NCBI RefSeq assembly: GCF_003610895.1
Contig: NZ_MCAS01000011.1
Location: 62,001 to 126,000, forward strand
Direction of reading: 5' to 3'
Length of the DNA stretch: 64,000 nt
Source: Paraburkholderia fungorum
GTDB taxonomy: Bacteria; Pseudomonadota; Gammaproteobacteria; Burkholderiales; Burkholderiaceae
In this document: piece after piece, positions 1-8,385 of the stretch
Position numbering within the stretch: position 1 is the stretch's first letter
How the letters are laid out: every line of letters begins with the position of its first letter
The notes under the pieces: generated by a model
What the model was told of the DNA's origin: nothing
The model's input: the letters and a program-made list of their open reading frames with translations, nothing else
Databases searched by the model: none
Position numbers and translations under genes: made by a program

Positions 1-39
1 CCGAGTGTCGAGCTGTCGAACACGCTGACGGGCCAGTAA
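1..39 (+). CDS. 3' end of a gene entering from the left edge
   Basis: The first 13 codons in frame 1 read through to a TAA at 37-39, giving the C-terminal peptide PSVELSNTLTGQ. Codon choice fits the high-GC genes around it. Nothing about function can be read from 12 residues, and it could also be chance open frame. The 250 bases that follow hold no gene until the small lipoprotein on the other strand. Confidence 0.3.
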   Translation, partial: PSVELSNTLTGQ

Positions 40-191
40 TAGGCCTATGAACCCAGGCCTATAAACCCGCGTGCCAGCGCGAGTGCGTGGCTTGCGGTAC
101 ATGCCAGCGAGCCAGTCGCTAGAAGGACCATGCGGCGATTCACTTAAGTGGATTGCCGCTTTCCTTGTTTGTTGTTCGCGTGGCTCGCAAT

Positions 192-224
192 AAAAAAAGC
201 CCGCCGCGGTTTCCCGCGACGAGC
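192..224 (-). terminator. Rho-independent terminator of the entericidin gene
   Basis: On the minus strand an 11-bp stem (two G-U pairs) closed by a GAAA tetraloop is followed by seven T residues. It lies about 70 bases beyond the stop of the small lipoprotein gene and is oriented to end its transcript. Confidence 0.8.
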
Positions 225-295
225 CATGGAGATCCGGCATCTCAAGAGACCCAAGGCGCCGTAAGGCGCCAGGAAGTCGTTGAGTTGCCGCCAGC

Positions 296-430
296 CTATT
301 TGGCCTGATCGGCCGAATTGGTGATGGCGTTACCACCCTTCGAAATATCCTGCCCGGCTCCCGCCACCGTGTTGCAACCCGCGAGTGCCGCTGTCCCCGC
401 AATGAGAAGCAAAGCGATCAGTCGATTCAT
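296..430 (-). CDS. Entericidin A/B family small lipoprotein
   Basis: This 44-residue peptide has a signal sequence ending in a lipobox (LAGC, Cys19), then a short polar tail, NTVAGAGQDISKGGNAITNSA, typical of entericidins. These are small membrane-anchored lipoproteins of the cell envelope linked in enterics to a toxin/antidote pair and stationary-phase lysis. The start at 430 is chosen because AAGGAG sits 7-8 bases upstream and the signal peptide begins there; a longer upstream reading adds 18 residues without a site. It is monocistronic, with its own terminator. No second entericidin lies next to it, so a toxin-antidote pair is not visible here. Confidence 0.85.
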   Translation of the reverse strand: MNRLIALLLIAGTAALAGCNTVAGAGQDISKGGNAITNSADQAK

Positions 431-662
431 GAGAGTTCTCCTTGTCGAGAATGCATCGGTTGACGTGCCATTCTTTAAGGGCACGCGCTAGCGTGGCTAG
501 CTGTCGTCCGACCGCGGCGTGCGCCAGTCGATCCGGTCTGATTGCATGTTAAAAAAAGGGCGGGGGCCGCGCTGTCAGTTGCGCTGCGATTTTGTTGTAG
601 GCGTGCTCCCGTGTTTGCGTCGGCGCACTCCTACACGGGCTGCTCCAATGTGCCGTAGGGCC

Positions 663-2126
663 TTACTGGACAGGTGTTTTCGACGAAGACGACGCAGGCA
701 GATCCAGCGACGGTGTTGCCGTGCTGACACTGGGCATCACCACACGAATGTCGGTGCCGCCCGGCACGCCGCGTTGAATGTCGAAGCGCCCGCCGTGCGC
801 GGCGACCCGCTGGCGCATGCCGAGCAGCCCGTGAGTATGGGTGCGCTTCAGATCGGCCGGCGTGATGCCGACGCCGTTGTCCGCGATATGCAGCGCCACC
901 TGGCCATCGCCGACCTGCAGCGCGATCGATACCTTCGAAGCTCGCGCGTACTTGGCGGCATTCGTGAGCGACTCCTGCGCGACGCGAAAGAGTGCGATCT
1001 CGGTTTGCTCGTCGAGCTGGACATCGTCGGCGGGCAAATGCGATTCGAGCGTCCAGTTGTTGCGCTGTGCGGCTTCGTCGGCGAGCGTGCGCAGCGCGGT
1101 GACGAGGCCGAAGTTCGTCAGCACGGTGGGTCGCATGTCTTCGATGATGCGGCGCTTCAGGGCGATGCCCTGGTCGAGATTGGCGAGTGCGCGCTTCAGT
1201 TTCTCCGCGATGTCCGGCTCGTTGTCTTTCAGCTTGCGGTGGGCCCAGGCGACATCCATTTTGCTGGCGGTCAGAATGGCCCCGAGTTCGTCGTGCAGTT
1301 CGCGCGCGAGCTGGGTCTTCTCGTTTTCGCTGACGGCCTGCAAGTGCCAGCCTAGTGCTTCGAGTTGACGCGTGCGTTCATTGACGAGCTGGTCGAGTTC
1401 TTCCTGTTGGGTGATCAGTTGACGCTGCACGCGCGCCTGCCGGTCCATCTGGATGCCGAGATTGCGAAACAGCAGGATGAACAGCACGATGTTCAGCGCG
1501 GATAGCCCGGCCGCGCACAGCGTGGAGATACGCTGGTCGGCGCGGCTTGCATCGAGTGCGTGCTGCGCGCGGCGTTCCTCGTTGTCGCGCAGCAAAGTGA
1601 GCGTGCTATCAACCAGCGTGGCATCGGCGGGATTGGCCGCGCTCGCGCTGCCGCAGGCGGCGAGATCGAGCGGATGCGGCGCGGCGCGTTGCACCGCAGC
1701 AGCCCCCGCTCCGATACGCGCCTCGATCAGCGCGACGATCTGCGTGAAACTCGCGAGTTCGGCGCTGTCTGCGTTGCCGCTGCGGTAGAACCTGCCGAGC
1801 TGTTGTTCGTTCTGCCGGATCTGCGCGGCGCTCGCGCAGAAACCCTGAGCGGACACATCCCGCTTCGTCAGAAGAAAATCGCTTTGGTACGCGCTCAGGC
1901 GGGATAGCTGGCTTGCGAGCGTGCTCAATTGCACGGTGACGCCGCGTGCTTCGAGCGCCGTTTCGTACTCCGCGGCAATCCGCTCGCGCGCGGTTTCGAG
2001 AATCACGAGCCCGCCTACGGTGATGACAATGGCCACGGTCATTGCGATTGCCCAACTGCGATTGCGCATCCAGTCGCCCAATCGCGCTACGGCCCCGGGT
2101 TTCTGCATCTTCGACGCGTACGGCAC
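663..2126 (-). CDS. NarX/LiaS-type membrane sensor histidine kinase
   Basis: This 487-residue protein has two membrane helices (about residues 26-47 and 206-226) around a periplasmic sensor region of about 155 residues. A coiled-coil linker, a HisKA_3 domain with the phospho-acceptor in RELHDELGA (His278) and an HATPase_c domain (NAAKYARASK, DNGVGI, GLLGMRQRV) follow. It is a class-3 sensor kinase that should phosphorylate a NarL/FixJ-type regulator. The likely partner is the LuxR-HTH regulator at 3702-4334, although three small genes separate them on the other strand. Start: GTG at 2126 with AAGGAG six bases upstream. The periplasmic region is not a recognisable ligand-binding fold. Confidence 0.9.
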   Translation of the reverse strand: MPYASKMQKPGAVARLGDWMRNRSWAIAMTVAIVITVGGLVILETARERIAAEYETALEARGVTVQLSTLASQLSRLSAYQSDFLLTKRDVSAQGFCASAAQIRQNEQQLGRFYRSGNADSAELASFTQIVALIEARIGAGAAAVQRAAPHPLDLAACGSASAANPADATLVDSTLTLLRDNEERRAQHALDASRADQRISTLCAAGLSALNIVLFILLFRNLGIQMDRQARVQRQLITQQEELDQLVNERTRQLEALGWHLQAVSENEKTQLARELHDELGAILTASKMDVAWAHRKLKDNEPDIAEKLKRALANLDQGIALKRRIIEDMRPTVLTNFGLVTALRTLADEAAQRNNWTLESHLPADDVQLDEQTEIALFRVAQESLTNAAKYARASKVSIALQVGDGQVALHIADNGVGITPADLKRTHTHGLLGMRQRVAAHGGRFDIQRGVPGGTDIRVVMPSVSTATPSLDLPASSSSKTPVQ

Positions 2127-2365
2127 ATTCGGCTCCTTAGGTGGGGCATCGGTCTAACGTGCGCTGGGCTTCGCAATTGTGTGCCCGCGTGGCCTCACGA
2201 GTTGCAATTTCCGTGCGCCTCGGCCGATGCAATCAGCGTAACGCGGCCGTAATTCCATGTAAGCGGATTCTCACACGAAAAACGGAGCATGTCGGAATGC
2301 GCCGACTGCCGACGCTCGATAGGATGGACCTGACCGTTCATTGACTGATTCTGGAGGAGGCCATC

Positions 2366-2542
2366 ATGTTGAAATGGGCATTGTTCTTCGCCGTCGTGGC
2401 GATAGTCGCCGGGCTGCTCGGCTTTACCGGCGTGGCGGCGGGCGCAGCGGCGATTGCGAAGTTCCTGTTTGTCGTGTTCGTGGTTCTGTGCGTGGTGTTC
2501 CTCGTTCTTGGCTTCGTGGTGACGAAGAAAATTATCGACTAG
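2366..2542 (+). CDS. DUF1328 (UPF0391) small membrane protein
   Basis: This is a 58-residue, very hydrophobic peptide with two membrane helices and the family pattern [20 protein letters not shown]1328 proteins are inner-membrane peptides of unknown function, often induced by envelope, osmotic or acid stress. A strong GGAGGAGG-type site lies 6-7 bases before the ATG. It is the first of two tandem paralogues; together with the ferritin-like gene downstream they suggest a general stress locus. GC and codon use match the neighbours. Confidence 0.88.
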   Translation: MLKWALFFAVVAIVAGLLGFTGVAAGAAAIAKFLFVVFVVLCVVFLVLGFVVTKKIID

Positions 2543-2680
2543 CGCCGCTCGATGAAACGCGTGCGTGCCGTTCCCACCGGTTGTGAGGGCGTGGTTCGCT
2601 TCGGGTTCATACCAGGTGCGGCTCAGGGTCTCCAAGGCCTCCAAGGCCTCTTTACGCAGATATCTACAGGGAGTGTCGCC

Positions 2681-2842
2681 ATGCTTCACTATGCCATCGT
2701 CTTTTTCGTGATTGCGATCATTGCCGCCGTGTTCGGTTTTACCGGTATTGCGGCGGGTGCGGCGGAAATCGCGAAGATTCTGTTCTACATCTTCCTTGTC
2801 GTGTTCGTGGTGACGCTGCTGCTCGGCGTGTTTCGAACGTAG
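2681..2842 (+). CDS. Second DUF1328 (UPF0391) small membrane protein
   Basis: This 53-residue paralogue of the preceding peptide shares the [17 protein letters not shown] core and two membrane helices. The start at 2681 (MLHYAIVFF) matches the paralogue N-terminus and has a GGGAG-like site; an earlier in-frame ATG would add 43 residues absent from the family. The pair is separated by about 140 bases with no other gene, so this is a local duplication. Function is unknown; the context points to a stress response. Confidence 0.87.
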   Translation: MLHYAIVFFVIAIIAAVFGFTGIAAGAAEIAKILFYIFLVVFVVTLLLGVFRT

Positions 2843-2957
2843 ACGAATAGCCATCCTTGGGCTGCGTTATTTGAACCCCGCGTTATCCGAACCCGCTTAT
2901 CAGGCGCGATTCGTGCGGGATACGCAGTTCCCCCATACCGGATAAAGGAGAATCTCA

Positions 2958-3530
2958 ATGGCGAAGTCTTCTGGCGCTCAGAGCGCCGCACCTCAATCTG
3001 GCGATGCGTTCGTGATGGACCTGAAAAAGATCCGCGACGACGCGCGCAAGCACATGTCGGATGGTCCGGTTACGCAAAGCTACGGGGCTGACCGCAAGAC
3101 AGTGCTGAAACTGCTCAATGACTCGCTGGCCACGGAAATCGTCTGCGTGCTGCGCTATAAGCGGCATCATTTCATGGCCAAGGGCATCAACTCCGAGTCC
3201 GTCGCCGCGGAATTTGCGGCGCACGCGGCAGAAGAGCAGGAGCATGCCGACCGCATCGCCGAGCGTATCGTGCAACTTGGCGGCGAGCCGGATTTCGCAC
3301 CGGACGGTCTGAAGACGCGTTCGCATTCGGAATACAACGAAGGCGGCGATCTCACGGACATGATTCGCGAGAACCTGATTGCCGAGCGCATTGCAATCGA
3401 TACGTATCGCGAGATCGTGCGTTATCTTGGCGAGAAGGACGTGACGACACGCCGGCTGTTCGAGGAAATCCTCGCAGTTGAAGAAGAGCACGCCGACGAT
3501 ATGGCGGACCTGCTCGAAGGCCGTGGGTAA
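2958..3530 (+). CDS. Ferritin-like (bacterioferritin/Dps-like) protein
   Basis: This 190-residue protein has a four-helix ferritin-like fold. Helix motifs carry likely diiron ligands: ATEIVCVLRYKRHHF, EEQEHADRI, ENLIAERIAID and EEEHADDM. Such proteins oxidise Fe(II) and store iron or protect DNA from peroxide in the cytosol. The first 25 or so residues are low-complexity and lie outside the bundle. AAAGGAG precedes the ATG. It follows the DUF1328 pair on the same strand and precedes the response regulators, which fits a stress-defence cluster. Whether it is a true bacterioferritin with haem or a mini-ferritin cannot be decided from sequence alone. Confidence 0.85.
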   Translation: MAKSSGAQSAAPQSGDAFVMDLKKIRDDARKHMSDGPVTQSYGADRKTVLKLLNDSLATEIVCVLRYKRHHFMAKGINSESVAAEFAAHAAEEQEHADRIAERIVQLGGEPDFAPDGLKTRSHSEYNEGGDLTDMIRENLIAERIAIDTYREIVRYLGEKDVTTRRLFEEILAVEEEHADDMADLLEGRG

Positions 3531-3701
3531 CAACGGTTGAAGCGCGGGCGGCGATTGCTCGCGCTGAAGGATCTGGATGGTTTGCGTCGCGGCGCCGTCC
3601 GCGACTTTTACTACAGTGGCTTCGCGTCGTCGGCGCGGGCGTTGCCGGAGATCACTACAATGTCTGCATTGGAGCAATCCTTTAGCAGGGACACGAGACC
3701 G

Positions 3702-4334
3702 ATGATTCGAGTGTTGATAGCTGACGACCATGCGATCGTCCGAGGTGGCTTCAGACAGTTCGTCGCTGACGAGCCGGATATGTGCGTCGCGGCTGAAGCG
3801 GCCACCGGCGACGAGACCATTGGCCTCGTGCGGGAGCAGGCGTTCGATGTGGTGCTGCTCGACATCGCGATGCCGGACAAGAACGGCATCGACACGTTGC
3901 GGGTCATCAAGCAGTTGAGGCCCGAGCAGGGCGTGCTGATTCTGTCGGGTTATCCCGAGAGCCAGTACGCGATCAACCTGCTGCGCGCGGGCGCCAATGG
4001 GTACCTCAACAAGGACTGCGAGCCTGAGGAGATTGTGCGGGCGATCCGAGCGGTGGCGCGTGGGCATCGTTACCTGTCGGAGGCGGTGGCCGATTCACTA
4101 GCCGACAGCCTCGACAAGCCTTCGGCGGGGCGGCCGCATGAAGCACTATCTGAGCGCGAGTTCCAGATATTCTGCAAGCTCGCGGCGGGACAGATTCCGA
4201 CCGACATTGCCGAGGAATTGCATTTGTCGGTGAAGACCGTGAGTACTTATCGGGCTCGCGTGTTGGAGAAGATGCGCCTCGCTAACAATGCCGATCTGAC
4301 TTATTACGCGATCAAGAATGGTTTGATCGAATAA
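3702..4334 (+). CDS. NarL/FixJ-family response regulator
   Basis: This 210-residue protein has a receiver domain (residues 1-120: acidic pair in IADDH, phospho-acceptor Asp in LLDIAMPDKNG, conserved Lys in LNKD) and a C-terminal LuxR-type HTH (LSEREFQIFCKLAAGQ, LSVKTVSTYRARVLEKM). It is a DNA-binding regulator activated by a class-3 histidine kinase; the kinase at 663-2126 is the nearest candidate. MIRVLIADDH at 3702 is the canonical start, with AGGGA about 10 bases upstream. An in-frame ATG at 3660 with a CGGAG site would add 14 residues and cannot be excluded. Confidence 0.88.
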   Translation: MIRVLIADDHAIVRGGFRQFVADEPDMCVAAEAATGDETIGLVREQAFDVVLLDIAMPDKNGIDTLRVIKQLRPEQGVLILSGYPESQYAINLLRAGANGYLNKDCEPEEIVRAIRAVARGHRYLSEAVADSLADSLDKPSAGRPHEALSEREFQIFCKLAAGQIPTDIAEELHLSVKTVSTYRARVLEKMRLANNADLTYYAIKNGLIE

Positions 4335-4355
4335 TGGACGTGTCGAGATACGCCG

Positions 4356-4787
4356 ATGAACAGCGAATCGAACAGTGACGCCAATCCAGCCAGCCGCGCG
4401 CCGTTGCGAGTGCTGCTGATCGAGGATTCGCCGCTGATCCGCAGGAGCCTTGTCGAGGCCATCGATGCATCGGGAATGTTGCAGGTGGCCGCGTATGCGG
4501 ATTCTGCCGATCAGGCGATTGCCTTGTTGATCGATGAAGCTTTTGATGCGGTGATTGTGGATCTGCAACTGAAGCAGGGCTCAGGGGTGCCGGTGCTTGC
4601 TTACTTGCAGCGCGAGGGGATGATCGATTCGATTTTCGCTGCTGTGTTGACGAATCATGCGTTGCCGGCTTATCGGGAGCGGTGTGAACAGTATGGTGTC
4701 CGGCATTTTTACGACAAGTCGTTTGAGTTTGATCGGGTTATTGATGCGTTACATGAGTATGCTTTTGCGCGGGGCGCTGGGGGGTAG
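4356..4787 (+). CDS. Stand-alone receiver-domain response regulator
   Basis: This 143-residue protein consists of a short disordered N-terminus and one receiver domain: LLIEDSPLIRRSL, acceptor Asp in VIVDLQLKQGSG, conserved Thr/Lys in LTNHA and FYDKS. It has no output domain, so it probably acts as a phosphate sink, a phosphorelay step or through protein contact. It starts 21 bases after the NarL-type regulator and is likely co-transcribed with it, which suggests that both are served by the same kinase. The last residues are Gly-rich. The gene ends just before the long inverted repeat. Confidence 0.82.
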   Translation: MNSESNSDANPASRAPLRVLLIEDSPLIRRSLVEAIDASGMLQVAAYADSADQAIALLIDEAFDAVIVDLQLKQGSGVPVLAYLQREGMIDSIFAAVLTNHALPAYRERCEQYGVRHFYDKSFEFDRVIDALHEYAFARGAGG

Positions 4788-4830
4788 GGGGGTGTTCGCG
4801 TGGCGTTGGTTTGGTTGTGTTCTTTATGGC

Positions 4831-5554
4831 GTTGGCCTTTTCTTGCTCTGACTTCTTTGGCCTTTCCTTGAATTGATATTGGTCTGGTTTGTCTGTGTGC
4901 TTATGGCGTTGACCTTTCCTTGTTTTGTTATTGGTTTATTAGCGTTGCCCCTGTGCGGGGCGGCACTTACTTTCTTTGCCGCCGCAAAGAAAGATAAGCA
5001 AAGAAAGCGGCTTACCCCGCTAGCTCATAAGCGGGTCCCCTGGCTTGGAGGGGGCAGTGGTGCATCTGGAATCTGTGTTCCCGCACATTCGGCGCTAGTG
5101 ACAAGGGTGTCATACTTCCGGCGGCGCTGCGCGCGCCGAAGCGCGGTTCGAGAACCAGCGCGTTTTTCGACACATCGCCGAGGCGAAGCCGATGGCCCCC
5201 GCTACGCGAAATGACCCCCCTGGTTTCCCATGCAGACCCGTCCGCGACGCACGCAGTGCGGAGTGGGAGCGGATGAGCCCTGTGTCACTAAAGCCGAATG
5301 TGCGAGAGCACGGATTCCAGATGCACCACTACCGTGGCTGTGCGGGGGACCCGCTTATGAGCTGGCGGGGTAAGCCGCTTTCTTTGCTTATCTTTCTTTG
5401 CGGCGGCAAAGAAAGTAAGTGCCGCCCCGCACAGGGGCAACGCTAATAAACCAATAAGAAATCAAGGAAAGGCCAACGCCGTAAGCGCACAGCCAAACAA
5501 GACCAATAAAAAATCAAGAAAAGGCCCAAGAAGTCAGAACAAGAAAAGGCCAAC
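4831..5554. repeat. Long imperfect inverted repeat between convergent genes
   Basis: The left arm (4831-5108) and right arm (5273-5554) are reverse complements along nearly their whole length. A 93-bp core is identical (4928-5020 against 5365-5457), and the spacer is about 164 bases. Each arm holds a smaller palindrome, CTTTCTTTGC-CGCC-GCAAAGAAAG. The element fills the space between the convergent receiver gene and the MFS gene, and no convincing reading frame lies in it. It could act as a bidirectional terminator or RNA-stabilising hairpin, or be a non-autonomous repeat unit. I recall similar arms as dispersed repeats in Burkholderia-type genomes but could not check. Confidence 0.85.
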
Positions 5555-5624
5555 ACCGCAGGTGCAAATACAAACCACACCACAAACAACCCAACCCGCC
5601 GAGCAGGCAAAAAACCCCTAACTC

Positions 5625-6818
5625 CTACCCCCTGGCTGGAAGCCTCAAATGATTCCACGCTGCAAGCCCTGCAAAAGCCACCCCGGCAACACTAACCCCA
5701 ACCCATCCAAAAGCCGGCCAAACCACAGCACCAACCCCAGACCCAACGGCCCCGCCAATAAAATAAGCCACCATATAGACAGTATTCACACGGCTCCGCG
5801 CCTCCGGCTTCAACGCGTAAATCCGTGATTGATTGGAAATCTGCGCCGCTTGCACACCGATATCGAGCACGATCACACCAATCACCAACCCAACAATGCT
5901 CTTCGCCGACAAGGCAAACACAACAAACGAAATCGCCACCAGCACAATCGACACCGTGATAATCGCCCGCGGTCCGCGTCGGTCGGAAAACTTGCCGGCA
6001 AGCGGCGCAGCCATCGCCCCCGCCGCGCCGACAATCCCGAACAGGCCGGCGGCCTGCGGCCCAAGGTGAAACGGCGCGCCCGCCAATAACAACGCGAGTA
6101 CAGACCAGAAAATGCTGAACGCCGCGAACATGGCCGCCCCGGTCAGCGAGGCTTCACGCAGCGCCCGATGCTCGACCACCAGGTGCCACATCGAAACCAG
6201 CAGCTTGCCGTACGGCAACGTCGAGGTCGGCTTGCTCTTCGGCAGACGCAAAATGATCACCACCGCCAGCGCCAGCAACGCAACGACCGAAGCGCCAAAC
6301 ACGGCTCGCCAGCCGAAATACTCGGCGACAATCCCCGCCGCGGTCCGGGCCAGCAGAATCCCCAGCAACAGTCCGCTCATCACCGTGCCAACAGCATGGC
6401 CACGCCCGGATGCGGGCGCGAGTTCGGCCGCGAAGGGCACCGCCTGCTGCGCAATAGTGGCGAGCACACCGATCGCAAGGCTCGCGACAATCAGCACCGT
6501 CAACGTAGGCGCCGTGGACGCCAGCACCAGCGCAACGCATATGCCCGCGATCTGCAGCAGGATCAGACGGCGGCGATCGAAGCGGTCGCCGAGCGGCGCC
6601 AGCAACAGCATCCCGGCCGCGTAGCCAAGCTGCGTCACGGCGGGTACCGCGCCGACCCACGACGCGCTGTTCGGAAACGACTGCCGCAAATTGTCGAGCA
6701 GCGGCTGGTTGTAATAGATGTTCGCGACCGCTACACCGGCAATCGTCGCGAGCAGAAGCAGCAAGCCGCGCAACGAGCGGTCGGCGGAAACAGGAGTGGA
6801 CGCTTCGGATGTGGACAT
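5625..6818 (-). CDS. MFS transporter, drug/metabolite exporter type
   Basis: This 397-residue inner-membrane protein has about 12 helices. The family signature NIYYNQPLLDNL follows the first helix, and the loop 2-3 motif is LAPLGDRFDRRRLIL. The subgroup contains uncharacterised proton-coupled exporters of the DHA type (YgaY-like). The ATG at 6818 is chosen because it lies just before the SADRSLRGLLLLL helix; a TTG 42 bases upstream lacks a ribosome site. It is divergent from the DUF2569-like gene and ends within 70 bases of the long inverted repeat. Substrate is unknown. Confidence 0.85.
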   Translation of the reverse strand: MSTSEASTPVSADRSLRGLLLLLATIAGVAVANIYYNQPLLDNLRQSFPNSASWVGAVPAVTQLGYAAGMLLLAPLGDRFDRRRLILLQIAGICVALVLASTAPTLTVLIVASLAIGVLATIAQQAVPFAAELAPASGRGHAVGTVMSGLLLGILLARTAAGIVAEYFGWRAVFGASVVALLALAVVIILRLPKSKPTSTLPYGKLLVSMWHLVVEHRALREASLTGAAMFAAFSIFWSVLALLLAGAPFHLGPQAAGLFGIVGAAGAMAAPLAGKFSDRRGPRAIITVSIVLVAISFVVFALSAKSIVGLVIGVIVLDIGVQAAQISNQSRIYALKPEARSRVNTVYMVAYFIGGAVGSGVGAVVWPAFGWVGVSVAGVAFAGLAAWNHLRLPARG

Positions 6819-6992
6819 GAGAGAAGACCATCGGTGGACCGGCCCATGCGCAGTCCTCAAGCGTGCCGATCATACCGGAGCAGGCCGGATCGTGCTGACG
6901 GCACCCAGGGTGCCTTTCAGTAAAAATGAGATGGTCGTTCGGTTTTCATTCGTAGAATCGGCGCGCTCAATACGCGCAACCAGATCCATCAC

Positions 6993-7490
6993 GTGACCGA
7001 TTTTATGAATACAAGCTCGAAACCCGAACCCCGGCAAATCGGCGGCTGCTTGCTCATCGCCCTGATCTGTCTCGCCGCATGGGCGCTTTCAACCGCGCTC
7101 GCATTGCGCGATCCGCTCAGGTTCATGCTCGAATGGGAACTGCTGGCCGTATTCATGCGCCCCGAAACGCACGGCTGGTATCGCACCGTGGTCGCGATGG
7201 TGGGCTGCGACGTGCTCATCGGCTCGTTCATCGTTGCCGGCGCGGGCTGGCTGGCGTTGCTCGTGCGGCGCAAATCGGCGCGGTTTCCCATACAGGCGCA
7301 GGCGTGGTTGCTAGCAGTCGTCATCATGCGAACCATCGCCTACCTGCTGGGCGATCACATGACGCAGACCATCGGCATCGACATCGCCATCCCGTTCGAC
7401 GGTTTCGTACAAGCCGTCGCCGCCGCCGCGCTGGGGATACCGTATTTCAGGCTATCCAGGCGCGTACGGCAAACCTTTGTCGCCGCCTGA
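6993..7490 (+). CDS. DUF2569-like four-helix membrane protein
   Basis: This 165-residue protein has about four membrane helices (near residues 18-38, 65-88, 101-120 and 130-150) and the IGGCLLIALICL opening typical of DUF2569 membrane proteins of unknown function. The start could be GTG at 6993 or ATG at 7005; neither has a clear Shine-Dalgarno sequence. It is convergent with the metallophosphoesterase gene, 21 bases away. Apart from the predicted topology there is no functional clue. Confidence 0.65.
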   Translation: MTDFMNTSSKPEPRQIGGCLLIALICLAAWALSTALALRDPLRFMLEWELLAVFMRPETHGWYRTVVAMVGCDVLIGSFIVAGAGWLALLVRRKSARFPIQAQAWLLAVVIMRTIAYLLGDHMTQTIGIDIAIPFDGFVQAVAAAALGIPYFRLSRRVRQTFVAA

Positions 7491-7511
7491 TCCGGCGAAG
7501 CGGCGGCGTCA

Positions 7512-8339
7512 TCAATCGATCAACGCGCCTTCAGGCTCGTAAAACGGATACGGGCCGTCGGCCTTGTCGACATACGCATGATGGGTGACGATGCCTGTCG
7601 CCGGATCGTAGCGATGCAAGGCATACGCGGGCGGCTCCATCATGAATCCCGAGGGCGCGTCCTCGCGCAGATCGAGCCCGACCTGATGCGCGGGCGCCGG
7701 CACCGCCGAGGCGATCGTGCCGCCAAAACGCACGAACATGGGCCGGTGCACATGGCCGCAGATCACCCGCTCGACGTTCGGATAACGTGCGATCAAGGCG
7801 GCGAGCTTGTCGGCGGCAACGGGATCGAGCCGTAACTCATCCATGTGTCCGATGCCGCAAACGAATGGCGGATGGTGCAACGCGACCACTGTCGGTTTGC
7901 CGTGTGCCGCATCGAGTTGCATGGCAAGCCACGCGAGCCGCGTGTCGCACAGATTGCCGGCGCTTTCACCCGGCACCATCGAGTCGAGCGCGATTACGCG
8001 CAGCGGTCCGATATCGACCGCGTAGTGCACGAACTCGCCGCCGCTGTGCAATTCGGCGCGATCGGGAAATGCGGCGCGTAGCGCGGTCCGTTCGTCGTGA
8101 TTGCCCACCAGCAGGAAGTAGGGGATCTCGAGCGGCGCGAGCAGCGTCTTCAGGTGCGCGTACTGTTCCGGATCGCCCTGATCGACGAGATCGCCGGTCA
8201 TGATCACCGCGTCGGGACGCGGCTCCAGCGCATTGAGCGCGGCGACAGTGCGCGCGAGATAAGCGCCGGTGTCGACGCGGCGATATGCCAGCGCGCCGGG
8301 CCGTTTGATATGCAGGTCGCTAATTTGAGCCAGCAGCAT
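7512..8339 (-). CDS. Calcineurin-like metallophosphoesterase (CpdA/GpdQ-type)
   Basis: This 275-residue protein carries the full dinuclear-metal set: ISDLHI, GDLVDQGD, GNHDE, ALHHPPF and GHVHRP. It resembles class III cyclic-nucleotide and glycerophosphodiester phosphodiesterases. Start: ATG at 8339 with AAGGA eight bases upstream, rather than the longer frame. It is the last gene of the ABC importer operon, 46 bases after the ATPase gene on the same strand, so it probably acts on the imported compound; a phosphodiester or phosphonate-type substrate is an inference. CpdA-like cAMP hydrolysis is the alternative, but the operon position argues for a catabolic role. Confidence 0.85.
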   Translation of the reverse strand: MLLAQISDLHIKRPGALAYRRVDTGAYLARTVAALNALEPRPDAVIMTGDLVDQGDPEQYAHLKTLLAPLEIPYFLLVGNHDERTALRAAFPDRAELHSGGEFVHYAVDIGPLRVIALDSMVPGESAGNLCDTRLAWLAMQLDAAHGKPTVVALHHPPFVCGIGHMDELRLDPVAADKLAALIARYPNVERVICGHVHRPMFVRFGGTIASAVPAPAHQVGLDLREDAPSGFMMEPPAYALHRYDPATGIVTHHAYVDKADGPYPFYEPEGALID

Positions 8340-8385
8340 GGGGATGTCCTTCTTTATGGCGCACCAGAAACGCAGCGCTGTGTCA

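Noticed and set aside
519..1355. 278-codon plus-strand frame opposite the NarX-type kinase
   Set aside because: It is antisense to the kinase catalytic domains, which are unmistakable, and has a Cys/Arg-rich shadow composition.
4831..5554. An insertion sequence
   Set aside because: No transposase frame lies between or inside the arms, and no target-site duplication was identified; it is reported as an inverted repeat only.
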